Shown here in pieces: positions 26,579-34,657 of a DNA stretch of 64,000 nt (position 1 is the stretch's first letter; each line of letters opens with the position of its first letter). This DNA is from DATAEE01 sp963725145 (GTDB taxonomy: Bacteria; Acidobacteriota; Vicinamibacteria; Vicinamibacterales; 2-12-FULL-66-21), in the NCBI GenBank assembly GCA_963725145.1, contig CAVRXL010000013.1:1054001-1118000 (forward strand), given 5' to 3'. The notes below the pieces were generated by a model. The model was not told where the DNA came from, made no database searches, and saw only the letters and a program-made list of their open reading frames with translations. Position numbers and translations under genes: made by a program.

Positions 26579-28215
26579 GTCTTTCCCGCTACTTGTCGGG
26601 CGCGCGCGAGCTCCGGGCGATCCGAATCGGCCGTCTTCGCGATCTCCAGGAGCTCACGCGCGTGCCGGGCCGCCGCTTCGCTGTCGCCGGCGGCCTCGGC
26701 CGCGCGCATCGCTCCGGCCACCGCGCGGAACCGGTTCGGCTCCTTCTTCATCGTCGCCTCGAACGCGGCGAGCGCCTCCTTCGGCCGTTTCGCCTCGAGC
26801 AGCATCTCGCCGAGCATCTCACGCGCGGGTGCGAGCGGGCCTGGCGAGACGGCTGACTTGTCGATCGCGTCCTCGGCGTCGGCCGCCGCACGCATCGCGG
26901 CGACTCCCTCGTCGCGGCGGCCTTCGGCGAACGCTACCCACGCTTCCGCGACGCGCCGCTGGACGTCCACGCGGGCGGCCCAGTCGGCATCGGACCCGGC
27001 GGCGAGCTTCTCGGCGAGTGCCTTCAGGCGGGTGACTTCCGCGCCGGCGGCGGCCGGCGAACCGCTGCGCGCCGCGCCCAGCGCGCGCGCGAACGGCGTC
27101 ACCGCGTCCACCCAGGGAAACGTGGTCGAGCGCGCCTCCAGCGACGCCGCATCCGCCCACACCCCGCGCTCGAGGGCGTAGCGGGCCGGGATCGCCGCGA
27201 GAGCGTACAACCCGGCGGAACCGGGCGCCGCGCCGCCGATGGCATCCGGATTGAACTTCGCGCGGACCTCGGGCAGCCGATCGAGGACGCGCCGCGCGGC
27301 TGCGTCCTGTCCCAGCTGGAGGTACGCGTATATCTGATAGTCCATCGCGTGCAGCACCTCGCCGTGGGTGCCGAGCTTCGACGCGGTCTCGGCCGACGCG
27401 ATGTTGGACGCGATCGAGTCCTGCCAGTAGCCGACGCGCGTAAAGGTGTGCGATGGCATGTGGAGGGCGTGCGGCGCGGACGGCGCGATCTTGGCGTAGC
27501 GCCGCGCCGCGTCGACCGCGCGCGGCGCGAGCGGCGGATGGTCGTACGCGTGGATGATGTAGTGCGCCAGCCCGGGGTGATCAGGATGATCGCGAAAAAG
27601 CGGTTCCAGGATTCCGGTCGCCTTGAGCTGGTTCGCGTAGGTCTTGTCGGTCGCGAGCGCGTTCTGGTTGACCGCCAGCGCGTAGAAGATCTTCGCCTCC
27701 ATGTCATCCGGGTAAGCGGCGACGATTTTCTCCATGGCGAGCTCGTAGGCGAGCGTCCGGTCCCTCTGCGGGGCCTTGGGCGCGCCGTCGAAGAGCAGCG
27801 CCGCCGCGTCGAAGTACGCGCGCTCGCGGGCGTCCATCTTGCCGTCGGTCGACGCCCGGGCGCGGGCTAGCGCTTCCTGCCCCCGCTCGATCACCTGCGG
27901 CGGGCGCACGCCCCCGAACGGGTTGCTCCACTGGCTCAGGACGATGCCCCAGTGCGCCACCGCGCAGGACGGCTCTTTCTGGAGGACCGCCGTAAAGGCC
28001 TCGATGGCGAACCTGAACTCGAAGGAGTGCAACAGCGCAACCGACCGATTGAACGCATCACGGACCGCGGGGCTGCAGGACGTCCGGAACTCGACTTTCC
28101 CGAGCGCCTCACCGGACGCCCCGTGCTCGTGCTGAGCGACAGCGGGTGACGCCCAGACGAGCGAAGCCGCCACAAACGCCGCGCGAAGAATTCCGATCCC
28201 CACGTCCGTAGTCAT
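26575..28215 (-). CDS. Secreted TPR-repeat protein
   Basis: 546 residues from the ATG at 28215, chosen because GGAGGG lies just upstream and a signal peptide follows (AAFVAASLVWASPAVAQ). TPR-like helical pairs run along the mature protein (RDAFNRSVALLHSFEFRFAIEAF; CAVAHWGIVLSQW; AYPDDMEAKIFYALAV; ATMKKEPNRFRAVAGAMRAAEAAGD). The His-rich segments HYIIHAYDHPP and HALHMPSHTFTRVG are conserved-looking and might bind metal. TPR proteins usually hold protein partners; the role of this family is not known. Confidence 0.8.
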   Translation of the reverse strand: MTTDVGIGILRAAFVAASLVWASPAVAQHEHGASGEALGKVEFRTSCSPAVRDAFNRSVALLHSFEFRFAIEAFTAVLQKEPSCAVAHWGIVLSQWSNPFGGVRPPQVIERGQEALARARASTDGKMDARERAYFDAAALLFDGAPKAPQRDRTLAYELAMEKIVAAYPDDMEAKIFYALAVNQNALATDKTYANQLKATGILEPLFRDHPDHPGLAHYIIHAYDHPPLAPRAVDAARRYAKIAPSAPHALHMPSHTFTRVGYWQDSIASNIASAETASKLGTHGEVLHAMDYQIYAYLQLGQDAAARRVLDRLPEVRAKFNPDAIGGAAPGSAGLYALAAIPARYALERGVWADAASLEARSTTFPWVDAVTPFARALGAARSGSPAAAGAEVTRLKALAEKLAAGSDADWAARVDVQRRVAEAWVAFAEGRRDEGVAAMRAAADAEDAIDKSAVSPGPLAPAREMLGEMLLEAKRPKEALAAFEATMKKEPNRFRAVAGAMRAAEAAGDSEAAARHARELLEIAKTADSDRPELARARQVAGKT

Positions 28216-28273
28216 GTCACCCTCCACAGGTCCCCTGAGTATAAACGGGGAGGGAAGCACAACGGGCAGTCAG

Positions 28274-30439
28274 TTACTCCGTCCAGTGCAGAACGTTTCG
28301 CACGATCGACCAGCGCGGTCGTTTGGCCTCGGCGTTCTGGCCGAGGATCCAGTAGCGATAGAGCGCATCGATCGAGCCGTCCTTGCGCTTGAGCTCGATC
28401 CAGGTGTTCACGAAGCTCGCAAACGGCTCGTCCCGTCTGGCGACCGGATAGGCGAGCGGGATCTTGATGGTGCCGGGCCCGGGGACCACCACCGTGAACT
28501 TCGGGTGGAGGAGCGTCCAGGCCGAGCCACGCTCCGCCGGCAGCATGGCCGCGTCGAAAGCGGGACCGTCTTCGGCGAACGCTTCCGCTGCGGTGTGAAT
28601 GACGTGGAGGCGTGCCTGGGGCAGGAGGCCGTTCACCTTCTGAATGTAGTAGGGCACATCAGGAACGGCCACCACCATTCCGGCCCGCGCCCGCATCCCG
28701 TCCCAGCTGGTGAACTCATCGCGGCGGTGGTCGCGGACGAGGAACGCGAGCGTCTCGTCGAGATACGACGCCGAAAACAGCATCTGGCTCGCGCGCAGCG
28801 TCGTGACGGCGATGCCGCTCATGACGATGTCGCAGTCGTCGGTCGCGAGCTGCTCGCTGAGCCGCTCGCGATCGACCGGCAGGAATTCCAGCCGCACCTG
28901 CAGCTCGCGCGCGAGCTGATGCGCGAGGTCGACGTCGAAGCCGACGAGGTTCCCTGAGCGGTTGAAGTACGCGAACGGGAGAGAATCGATTGCGTACCCC
29001 ACCCGGAGGGCGCCTCTCCTGCGCACTGACTCCAACAGAGGCTCGGAGCTTGCTGCAGCAGACTGGGGAGGCCGATCGCGATGGACCACCGCCTCGACGG
29101 TCGGGTAGAGCGGTTGCATGTCCGCGATCACCGCGCCCGAGTCCTCGCCTGTGCCGACGGCACGCGTCAGGACGATCCGCGCGCCGCCAAGCGTGACCGC
29201 GGTCAGCACCACCGTGACGACGGCGAAGCGCACGAGTCGAGCGGGCTGGTACCGGAGCGTGCCGGTGATCGCGCACGTCCCGAGCAGCGCCACCGTCATC
29301 GTGTGGACCGCCGCCAGAAGAGCGCCGAACCGGGAGTTGATTACTCCGGTTGCGTGAAACAGTTGGATCGCATCCGCGGGGATGCGGAAGACGTCGAGCA
29401 GGAAGGGCACCGCGGCCCCCAGGCTCCCGAAGAACGAGACGAGCCCGATGGCCCCGAGACGGACCCAGTCGCCGACTGGGATGGCGGCGTCCGAGAACCA
29501 TCCAGCAAACAGAATGAAGCTGAGCGACAGCAGCTTGCCGGTGTGAGGAAAATTGAACGACGCGGGAACCACCACGTCGGGCGTCGAGGCCGCGTGCTCG
29601 GGCGCGAGCCGGTGTCGTGCGAGCAGTTCCTTGCTCGCCTCGGTCAGGACGGGGAGGACGATGAAGAGGTCCGCCGTCATGAAGGCGGTCAGCAGCGCGT
29701 TGCGCGTGCGCGACAGCAGTTCACCGGCCCCGATCGGCGTCAGCGCCGACACCAGCCCGGGCAGCACCCACAGGCTGACGAGCAGCGCGACGAGGATGTA
29801 CGCCACGAGGTAGACCTCGATCCGCTGGAATTGCTCGAGGCCGAGCGTGCCCGCGGTGACCGCGGCGATCGCGAACAGGCCGTACGGCGTCAGCCGGGCC
29901 AGAAAGTGCGTCACGCGCGAGAGCGCCGCGCGCACGACGGCGAGCACGTCCATCAGGGGCTGCTTGCGCTCGATGCCGATGAGCGCCACGCCGACCATCA
30001 CCGAGAACAGCACGACGGCAGGCACGACGTTGTTGGCGAGCGAGTGAAACGGGTTCGCAGGAACGAACAGCGCGACGAAATCGAACGCAGGACGCTGTTC
30101 CACGAGCGTCGTACTGAAGAACGCGCCGCGCTCGACGACGGGAAACGCGAGCGGGACGAGGAAGGCATAGACGAGCGCCACCAGCCACAGCGCGACGATG
30201 ACCGCGCCGACTCTCAGACCGAGCAGCCGGGCCTCGTCCGGCCGCAGAGCCCCGAGGCTCGAGATGATCGAGACCGTCACGTAGGGCAGGACGGTCATCT
30301 GGAGCAGCTTGACGAAGCCCTCGGCCGCCCACCCGAGGACCGCCGCCTGCTCGCCGAAGAACAGACCGACGAGGACGCCGGCGCCGAGGCCGACCAGAAT
30401 CTGGTTCGAAAAACTCAATCGGGGCGCGCGCAGGCGCAT
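28274..30439 (-). CDS. Dicarboxylate/amino-acid:cation symporter (SDF/DAACS) fused to a periplasmic solute-binding domain (SBP_bac_3)
   Basis: 721 residues from the ATG at 30439 (GAGG 8 bp upstream). Residues ~1-420 form a DAACS symporter with its helices and hairpins (LPYVTVSIISSLGAL, PANPFHSLANNVVPAVVLF, TVGSPDVV-region, FNFPHTGKLLSLSFILFAGWF). After a Ser/Ala linker, residues ~490-700 form a type-3 extracellular solute-binding domain (ALRVGYAIDSLPFAYFNRSGNLVGFDVDLAHQLA; DCDIVMSGIAVTTLRASQM). Solute-binding domains normally serve ABC or TRAP systems, so tethering one to a secondary Na-driven carrier is unusual. It could deliver substrate or gate the carrier. The domain border is clean and in frame, so this is a true fusion. 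Confidence 0.88.
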   Translation of the reverse strand: MRLRAPRLSFSNQILVGLGAGVLVGLFFGEQAAVLGWAAEGFVKLLQMTVLPYVTVSIISSLGALRPDEARLLGLRVGAVIVALWLVALVYAFLVPLAFPVVERGAFFSTTLVEQRPAFDFVALFVPANPFHSLANNVVPAVVLFSVMVGVALIGIERKQPLMDVLAVVRAALSRVTHFLARLTPYGLFAIAAVTAGTLGLEQFQRIEVYLVAYILVALLVSLWVLPGLVSALTPIGAGELLSRTRNALLTAFMTADLFIVLPVLTEASKELLARHRLAPEHAASTPDVVVPASFNFPHTGKLLSLSFILFAGWFSDAAIPVGDWVRLGAIGLVSFFGSLGAAVPFLLDVFRIPADAIQLFHATGVINSRFGALLAAVHTMTVALLGTCAITGTLRYQPARLVRFAVVTVVLTAVTLGGARIVLTRAVGTGEDSGAVIADMQPLYPTVEAVVHRDRPPQSAAASSEPLLESVRRRGALRVGYAIDSLPFAYFNRSGNLVGFDVDLAHQLARELQVRLEFLPVDRERLSEQLATDDCDIVMSGIAVTTLRASQMLFSASYLDETLAFLVRDHRRDEFTSWDGMRARAGMVVAVPDVPYYIQKVNGLLPQARLHVIHTAAEAFAEDGPAFDAAMLPAERGSAWTLLHPKFTVVVPGPGTIKIPLAYPVARRDEPFASFVNTWIELKRKDGSIDALYRYWILGQNAEAKRPRWSIVRNVLHWTE

Positions 30440-30453
30440 GAAAACCTCGGCGG

Positions 30454-31782
30454 TCAGAGTTGACCAGTTCCGGTCTGTGCGGCTTTGGCCTTGAGCTGCC
30501 GATTCAGGAGAGCGACGACGCCAAGCCACGCACCGGCCAGGACGACGTTGATCGCCGCGAACGCCGGCACGGCGAAGGCCAGCCGCTCACCAATGAAGAC
30601 GAGCCCGGCCTGGACGACGTCCCCCATGCGCACGAAGAACGAGTCGACCGCCTGCTTGGCCTTGTACTTCGCCTCGCGGCTCGTCGGCAGCCAGAGCGCC
30701 TGCTTCGTGGTGTTGCCGAGCGAGTAGTCGATGCTGTTGTCGGCTGCCTTCAGGTACCCCATCAAGGTGGGCGAAGGGGCGCGCAGCATCAGCAGGTATC
30801 CCGAGAGCGCGACGATCGGGTGAATGTAAAGCGACTTCCCCACGCCAAGGAACTTGAAGACGCGGGACACGACGAACATCTGCAGCAGGAAGCCGAGCAG
30901 GTTCACGGTACTGAAAAGGCGGCTGTAGACGTTACCGATGAAGTGTCCACGCGCCGCTTCCGCCTCCGGTCCTGAGCCATATGTGGCGTGCGCCGTCTCG
31001 ACGACGTAGCGGCCGAAGAGGTACTCGCCGGATGTGTTGACGATGTTCAGCAGGATCGTGAGGAGCGCGATGAGCATCAGGTACCGGTCGGAGCGGATCA
31101 GCGAGAACCCTCCTTCGCGTCCGAGCGGCTGGTCGCCGGACGCTTCTTTCGGGCCGGCCTCCAGCCGGGGCGTGACGCGATTGACGAGGCGCGCGAGAAA
31201 CACGCACGCCGTGAGCCCGACGGCGGCCCCGGCGAGCAAGTGCGGGGGGCCGGTCGCCTCCATGATCTGGCCCGCACGTACCGATCCGATCCACGCGCCG
31301 AGGCTGCTCCCGACACCGATGAGCGGGAAGAGCCGCTTCCCCTGCTCCTGCGTGTAGAGGTCGGCGGCGAAGGCCCAGAACTGCGCGATCACCATCAGGT
31401 TGAAGATCCCGACCCAGAGGAAGTAGGGAATGCCGATATGGAGGCCGGCGCCGAGCGCGAGGAGGAACAGCCCGAGGTGCGAAATGAAAAAGACCGTGGT
31501 CCACTGGACGAGCTGCATGCGATTCACGCGCGACGCGAACGCGCCGTACGCGGGAACGAGGAACAGGAGGAGGATCGCCTGACCCGCCGACGAGTAGCTT
31601 TTCACCTCGGCCCCTCCCTCGCCGAGGATGAAGACCTCGCGGGCGGTCTTGATCATGTAGTAGGCCGCGAGGATGAGGAACATGATGAGCGTCATGATCA
31701 GAACGCTCGCGACCTCCTCGCGGCGGACGTCGGCGATGGGCGCCAGAAGGCGTTCGGGCCAGGTCTTCGGTCCGGGACTCAC
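30454..31782 (-). CDS. NTP/NDP-exchange (ATP:ADP translocase, Npt/Tlc)-like carrier
   Basis: 442 residues, start GTG at 31782, overlapping the PPK2 stop as GTGA; AAGGG lies about 10 bp upstream. Roughly 11-12 membrane helices (VLIMTLIMFLILAAYYMIKTAREVFIL, FNLMVIAQFWAFAADLY, FPLIGVGSSLGAWIG, LSGYLLMLRAPSPTLMGYLKAADNSIDYSLGNT shortened here). The sequence KTAREVFIL, the Q-F-W-A-F-A-A-D segment and the S-x-D-Y-S-L-x-N-T-T-K-Q segment are those of the ADP/ATP carrier (TLC) group of MFS-like proteins. In free-living bacteria the substrate is unknown; pairing with PPK2 points to a nucleotide. Stop lies 14 bp before the start of the symporter fusion gene. Confidence 0.78.
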   Translation of the reverse strand: MSPGPKTWPERLLAPIADVRREEVASVLIMTLIMFLILAAYYMIKTAREVFILGEGGAEVKSYSSAGQAILLLFLVPAYGAFASRVNRMQLVQWTTVFFISHLGLFLLALGAGLHIGIPYFLWVGIFNLMVIAQFWAFAADLYTQEQGKRLFPLIGVGSSLGAWIGSVRAGQIMEATGPPHLLAGAAVGLTACVFLARLVNRVTPRLEAGPKEASGDQPLGREGGFSLIRSDRYLMLIALLTILLNIVNTSGEYLFGRYVVETAHATYGSGPEAEAARGHFIGNVYSRLFSTVNLLGFLLQMFVVSRVFKFLGVGKSLYIHPIVALSGYLLMLRAPSPTLMGYLKAADNSIDYSLGNTTKQALWLPTSREAKYKAKQAVDSFFVRMGDVVQAGLVFIGERLAFAVPAFAAINVVLAGAWLGVVALLNRQLKAKAAQTGTGQL

Positions 31783-32678
31783 TTCCTCGTCCCTTTGCCT
31801 TCGCCCTCGAGCGCGGCGCGCGCCGCCGCGAGATCCTTCTTCTTGGCGTCGTCGACGCGGGGGAATTCCAGCTTCAGCTCGCGCAGCGCGGCGATGGTGA
31901 CCGAGGCAACGACGATCCGCGCAAACCACTTGGCGTCGGCGGGCACGACGACCCACGGTGCCTCGGGCGTGGCCGTGTGCCGGATCAGGTCTTCGTACGC
32001 CTCCATGTACTCGTCCCAGTGTCCGCGTTCCTTGGCATCCGCGAGCGAGAACTTCCAGTTCTTTTCCGGCATGTCCAGCCGTTCGAGAAACCGCTTCTTC
32101 TGTTCTTTCCGGGACACGTTCAGGAAGAACTTGCGGATGACGTACCCGTTGCGCGCGAGGTACCGCTCGAATGCGGCGATGTCCTCGTAGCGTTCCTTCC
32201 AGATGTGCTTCGTGATGAGCGTGGGCGGGACCTTCTGTCCCCGCAGGTACTCGGGATGCACGCGGACGACGAGCACTTCCTCGTAGTACGAGCGGTTGAA
32301 GATCCCTATCCGGCCGCGCTCCGGCAGCGACTTCGACGTGCGCCAGAGAAAATCGTGGTCGAGCTCCTCGTGCGACGGCGACTTGAAGGAGTACACCTGG
32401 CAGCCCTGCGGGTTGACACCGGACAGGACATGTTTGATCGCGCCGTCCTTGCCCGCCGCATCCATCGCCTGGAAAATGAGGAGCACGCCCCAGCGGTCCT
32501 GCGCGTACAGCCGCTCCTGGAGCTCGCACAGCATCTCGACGCCGCTGTCCAGGAGAACCTTGCCTTCCTTCTTCGATTTCACCCAGCGGGTGTCGTCCGG
32601 ATCATGGTCCTTCAGCCTGAACTTGTCGCCGTTCTTGACCACATACGGCTTGATGAAGTCTTCGATGTCTCTTGCCAC
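31779..32678 (-). CDS. ppk2: PPK2-family polyphosphate kinase (polyphosphate:nucleotide phosphotransferase)
   Basis: 299 residues, start GTG at 32678 with a strong GGAGGAGGG upstream. Walker A AMDAAGKDGA (~71-80), Walker B/lid segments RGRIGIFNRSYYEEVLVVR (~122-140) and HIWKERYEDIAAFERYLARNG, plus the terminal DAKWFARIVV. This is the single-domain PPK2 that moves phosphate between polyphosphate and NDP or NMP. Its stop overlaps the GTG start of the nucleotide-carrier gene (GTGA), so the two are translationally coupled. Which nucleotide it prefers cannot be read from sequence. Confidence 0.92.
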   Translation of the reverse strand: MARDIEDFIKPYVVKNGDKFRLKDHDPDDTRWVKSKKEGKVLLDSGVEMLCELQERLYAQDRWGVLLIFQAMDAAGKDGAIKHVLSGVNPQGCQVYSFKSPSHEELDHDFLWRTSKSLPERGRIGIFNRSYYEEVLVVRVHPEYLRGQKVPPTLITKHIWKERYEDIAAFERYLARNGYVIRKFFLNVSRKEQKKRFLERLDMPEKNWKFSLADAKERGHWDEYMEAYEDLIRHTATPEAPWVVVPADAKWFARIVVASVTIAALRELKLEFPRVDDAKKKDLAAARAALEGEGKGTRK

Positions 32679-32766
32679 CAGCCCTCCTCCGAACCGTTGA
32701 GGTTAGCTGGCCGAGACTATACGATCCATGGGACCTTAGGCGCAGGTGACCGGGAGGAGATTCCAG

Positions 32767-33519
32767 GTGGCGAGCCGCACGTTGGCCGCGGCGCTTCTGG
32801 TGCTGCTCTGTCGCTCCCCCGCGAGCGCCCAGGACTTTCAGCTCTGGGACAGCCTTACCCTCAACTGGCCGAAGAGCCACCGACTGTCGTTCCAGGTGGA
32901 GATCGAGCCGAAGGTGCTTGTTGCGCCAGCCGAGGATGACGACCCCGGGTGGGCGACTCTGGACGTCATACCCAACGTCGACTACGCGGTGAAGCCATGG
33001 CTGGATCTCGTGGGGGACGTCCAGACCGGTTTCACGGCGCAGACCGACGATCTCGACTCGTTCGAGCTCTCACCGCGGGCAGGCGCTCGCGTGCACCTGT
33101 TCTCGCGTGACATTCACAGAGTCGTCGATCTTCGTGAGCTGCCGCCGATGCGCCGGATCGTCATCCGCGATCTCATGCGCGTGGAGTGGCGGAACCTCTT
33201 CTACAACGACGACCGGAGCACGAGCTCCACGGTCCGGTTTCGCAACCGGCTCGAGCTTCAGGTGCCACTCAACAAAGATCGGTTGACCGACAACGGGGCG
33301 CGCTACCTGACAGCGGACTGGGAGTGGTTCATTCCACTGGAAGATGTCGCCGAACGGTACGCCAACAAGCAGCGCATCCGTGCGGGCATCGGCTATCGAC
33401 GCGACTTCCACTGGCGCTTCGAGGCGCTGTACATCTGGAACCGCTCCCGCAACACGGCGGGCGACGGATTCACGACGTCCGACCACATCATCGACATCCG
33501 CGTGAAGCGGGTGTTCTGA
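32767..33519 (+). CDS. DUF2490 outer-membrane protein
   Basis: 250 residues, start GTG at 32767 with GGGAGGAG 7 bp upstream; a GTG at 32746 lies further up without such a site. Signal peptide ending in SPASAQ, then a barrel-type sequence with the DUF2490 features DFQLWDSLTLNWPKSHRLSFQ, RDLMRVEWRNLFY, TVRFRNRLELQVPL and the C-terminal DHIIDIRVKRVF. DUF2490 proteins are outer-membrane barrels of unknown cargo. The divergent PPK2 gene starts 88 bp away. Confidence 0.85.
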   Translation: MASRTLAAALLVLLCRSPASAQDFQLWDSLTLNWPKSHRLSFQVEIEPKVLVAPAEDDDPGWATLDVIPNVDYAVKPWLDLVGDVQTGFTAQTDDLDSFELSPRAGARVHLFSRDIHRVVDLRELPPMRRIVIRDLMRVEWRNLFYNDDRSTSSTVRFRNRLELQVPLNKDRLTDNGARYLTADWEWFIPLEDVAERYANKQRIRAGIGYRRDFHWRFEALYIWNRSRNTAGDGFTTSDHIIDIRVKRVF

Positions 33520-33581
33520 AGCGGAGGCCGCCGTTCAACGAAAGCCGAGGCGGGTGGTCTGACCCTGGGCGACCACACCGA

Positions 33582-33610
33582 TTGCTATAGTGCTTAGCGC
33601 TAAGTATAAT
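33582..33610 (+). promoter_or_regulatory. Promoter with internal palindrome for the TA-like pair
   Basis: -35 TTGCTA at 33582-33587, a 17-bp spacer, and a consensus -10 TATAAT at 33605-33610. The palindrome CTTAGCGCTAAG fills 33593-33604, the end of the spacer. Transcription should begin near 33617, which is the A of the ATG, so the message is probably leaderless and an operator-bound repressor would block the promoter directly. Confidence 0.7.
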
Positions 33611-33616
33611 TGCGTC

Positions 33617-33874
33617 ATGAATGTCCGTGAGATTGCCCGGGTCCTGGGGCGTCGGGGGGGACACATGCGTGCGCGGCGGCTCTCCCAGGAGGCGAAAAAG
33701 CGCATCGCGTCGATGGGAGGGAGGGCCCGGGTCGACTCGCTCCGCGCGTCGCGTCGCGTCGCCGACAACCTTCGATACGCGGCCGTGCTCCTCGAACTGC
33801 GACCGTCACCAGACGTCACCCGGCTGCGCACCGTCAAAGGTCAACTGCCAGGAATCTATCCGGTCGAGCCGTGA
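33617..33874 (+). CDS. Small basic protein, candidate antitoxin/regulator of TA-like pair
   Basis: 85 residues, ATG at 33617 exactly where a transcript from the TATAAT at 33605 should start. Arg-rich N-terminal part (MNVREIARVLGRRGGHMRARRLSQEAKKRIASMGG, shortened) looks like a small helical DNA-binding or partner-binding unit, followed by a helix and a short C-terminal tail. Genes of this sort commonly precede nucleotidyltransferase-fold genes of the AbiEii type. Its stop is one base before the next ATG (33876). Confidence 0.65.
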   Translation: MNVREIARVLGRRGGHMRARRLSQEAKKRIASMGGRARVDSLRASRRVADNLRYAAVLLELRPSPDVTRLRTVKGQLPGIYPVEP

Positions 33875-33875
33875 C

Positions 33876-34415
33876 ATGCCCGGCCCGGTCGACTACCTCG
33901 AGGAGGTTGGCGAAATCATCACGGCGCTGCGCGACCTCGGGCTCGAGCCCGTCCTGGTCGGCGGCATGGCGCTGGTGATGCTCGGTTCGCGACGGGTGAC
34001 ACGCGACTTCGATTTCGTCGTCGGTCAGCCTGGAGACCGCCTCGAGCGTGCGATCGACGTGTTCTATGACCGGGGCCTCGAGCTGGCGGCCCGCCTGAGC
34101 GATGGGGGAGAAGTGATTTCGACAATCCGCAGTCGAAGGGTCGCGTCGATCCGTCTACGCCTGGACGCCCCCGCGAGCGCCTATTTCTTCAATCCTCAGA
34201 CGAGCCTTCGAGTCGATCTTCTGTTCGACTATCCCGTCCCCGCGGCCACGCTCGCCGGCCGCGCGACGCAAACCAAAGTTCGCTCGTACGTATTTCACGT
34301 TGCCTCGGAGCGAGACCTTCTGCATCTCAAGAAGATCGCCAAGGCTCGACGCTCCTCGCCGGGTGACGCCGAGGACATCGCCTTTCTGGAGGCGCGCCGT
34401 CACAACCGGCGCTGA
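33876..34415 (+). CDS. Nucleotidyltransferase-fold protein (AbiEii/DUF6036-like), candidate toxin
   Basis: 179 residues, ATG at 33876, one base after the upstream stop. The fold signature is visible: LVGGMALVMLGSRRVTRDFDFVV, with the Gly-Gly turn at 29-30 and the Asp pair at 44 and 46 in RVTRDFDF. The C-terminal HVASERDLLHLKKIAKARR and DAEDIAFLEARR match the helical tail of AbiEii-like proteins. In the MenT/AbiEii families such proteins modify tRNA or proteins and are held off by the upstream gene; here that is inference from layout. Confidence 0.72.
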   Translation: MPGPVDYLEEVGEIITALRDLGLEPVLVGGMALVMLGSRRVTRDFDFVVGQPGDRLERAIDVFYDRGLELAARLSDGGEVISTIRSRRVASIRLRLDAPASAYFFNPQTSLRVDLLFDYPVPAATLAGRATQTKVRSYVFHVASERDLLHLKKIAKARRSSPGDAEDIAFLEARRHNRR

Positions 34416-34432
34416 AGTCGCTCGGCCGTCGA

Positions 34433-34657
34433 TCAGGCCTTCGACCGCGCGCCCGCGACGACGAGGACCACTCCGGCGACGACGGCGGCGCCGCCGGCGA
34501 CGGCGGGGATCGGAATCGTCTTCCGCTCTTCGGTCGTGGCTTCGATCGGGCCGATATCCAACACTTTCTCGCGATCCGTGTATGAAAACCCGCCGAGCGC
34601 GAGCGCCGCGATGCCGAGCACGATCAGCACGATCCCGATGATGGTCGTCCCCTTCAT
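34433..34657 (-). CDS. Small two-helix membrane protein (DUF3185-like)
   Basis: 74 residues. Helix 1 is TTIIGIVLIVLGIAALALGGF, then a short loop with SYTDREKVLDIGPIEATTEERKTI and helix 2 AVAGGAAVVAGVVLVVAG. The loop motif T-x-R-E-K-V-x-D-x-G-P-I is typical of a small family found widely in proteobacteria and acidobacteria; no role is known. Its start overlaps the end of the dipeptidase gene by 4 bp. Confidence 0.75.
   Translation of the reverse strand: MKGTTIIGIVLIVLGIAALALGGFSYTDREKVLDIGPIEATTEERKTIPIPAVAGGAAVVAGVVLVVAGARSKA

Noticed and set aside
30454..32529. Single 691-codon gene covering both the carrier and most of PPK2
   Set aside because: Upstream part is a shadow of PPK2, whose domain is complete in another frame; the GTG at 31782 is the better carrier start.
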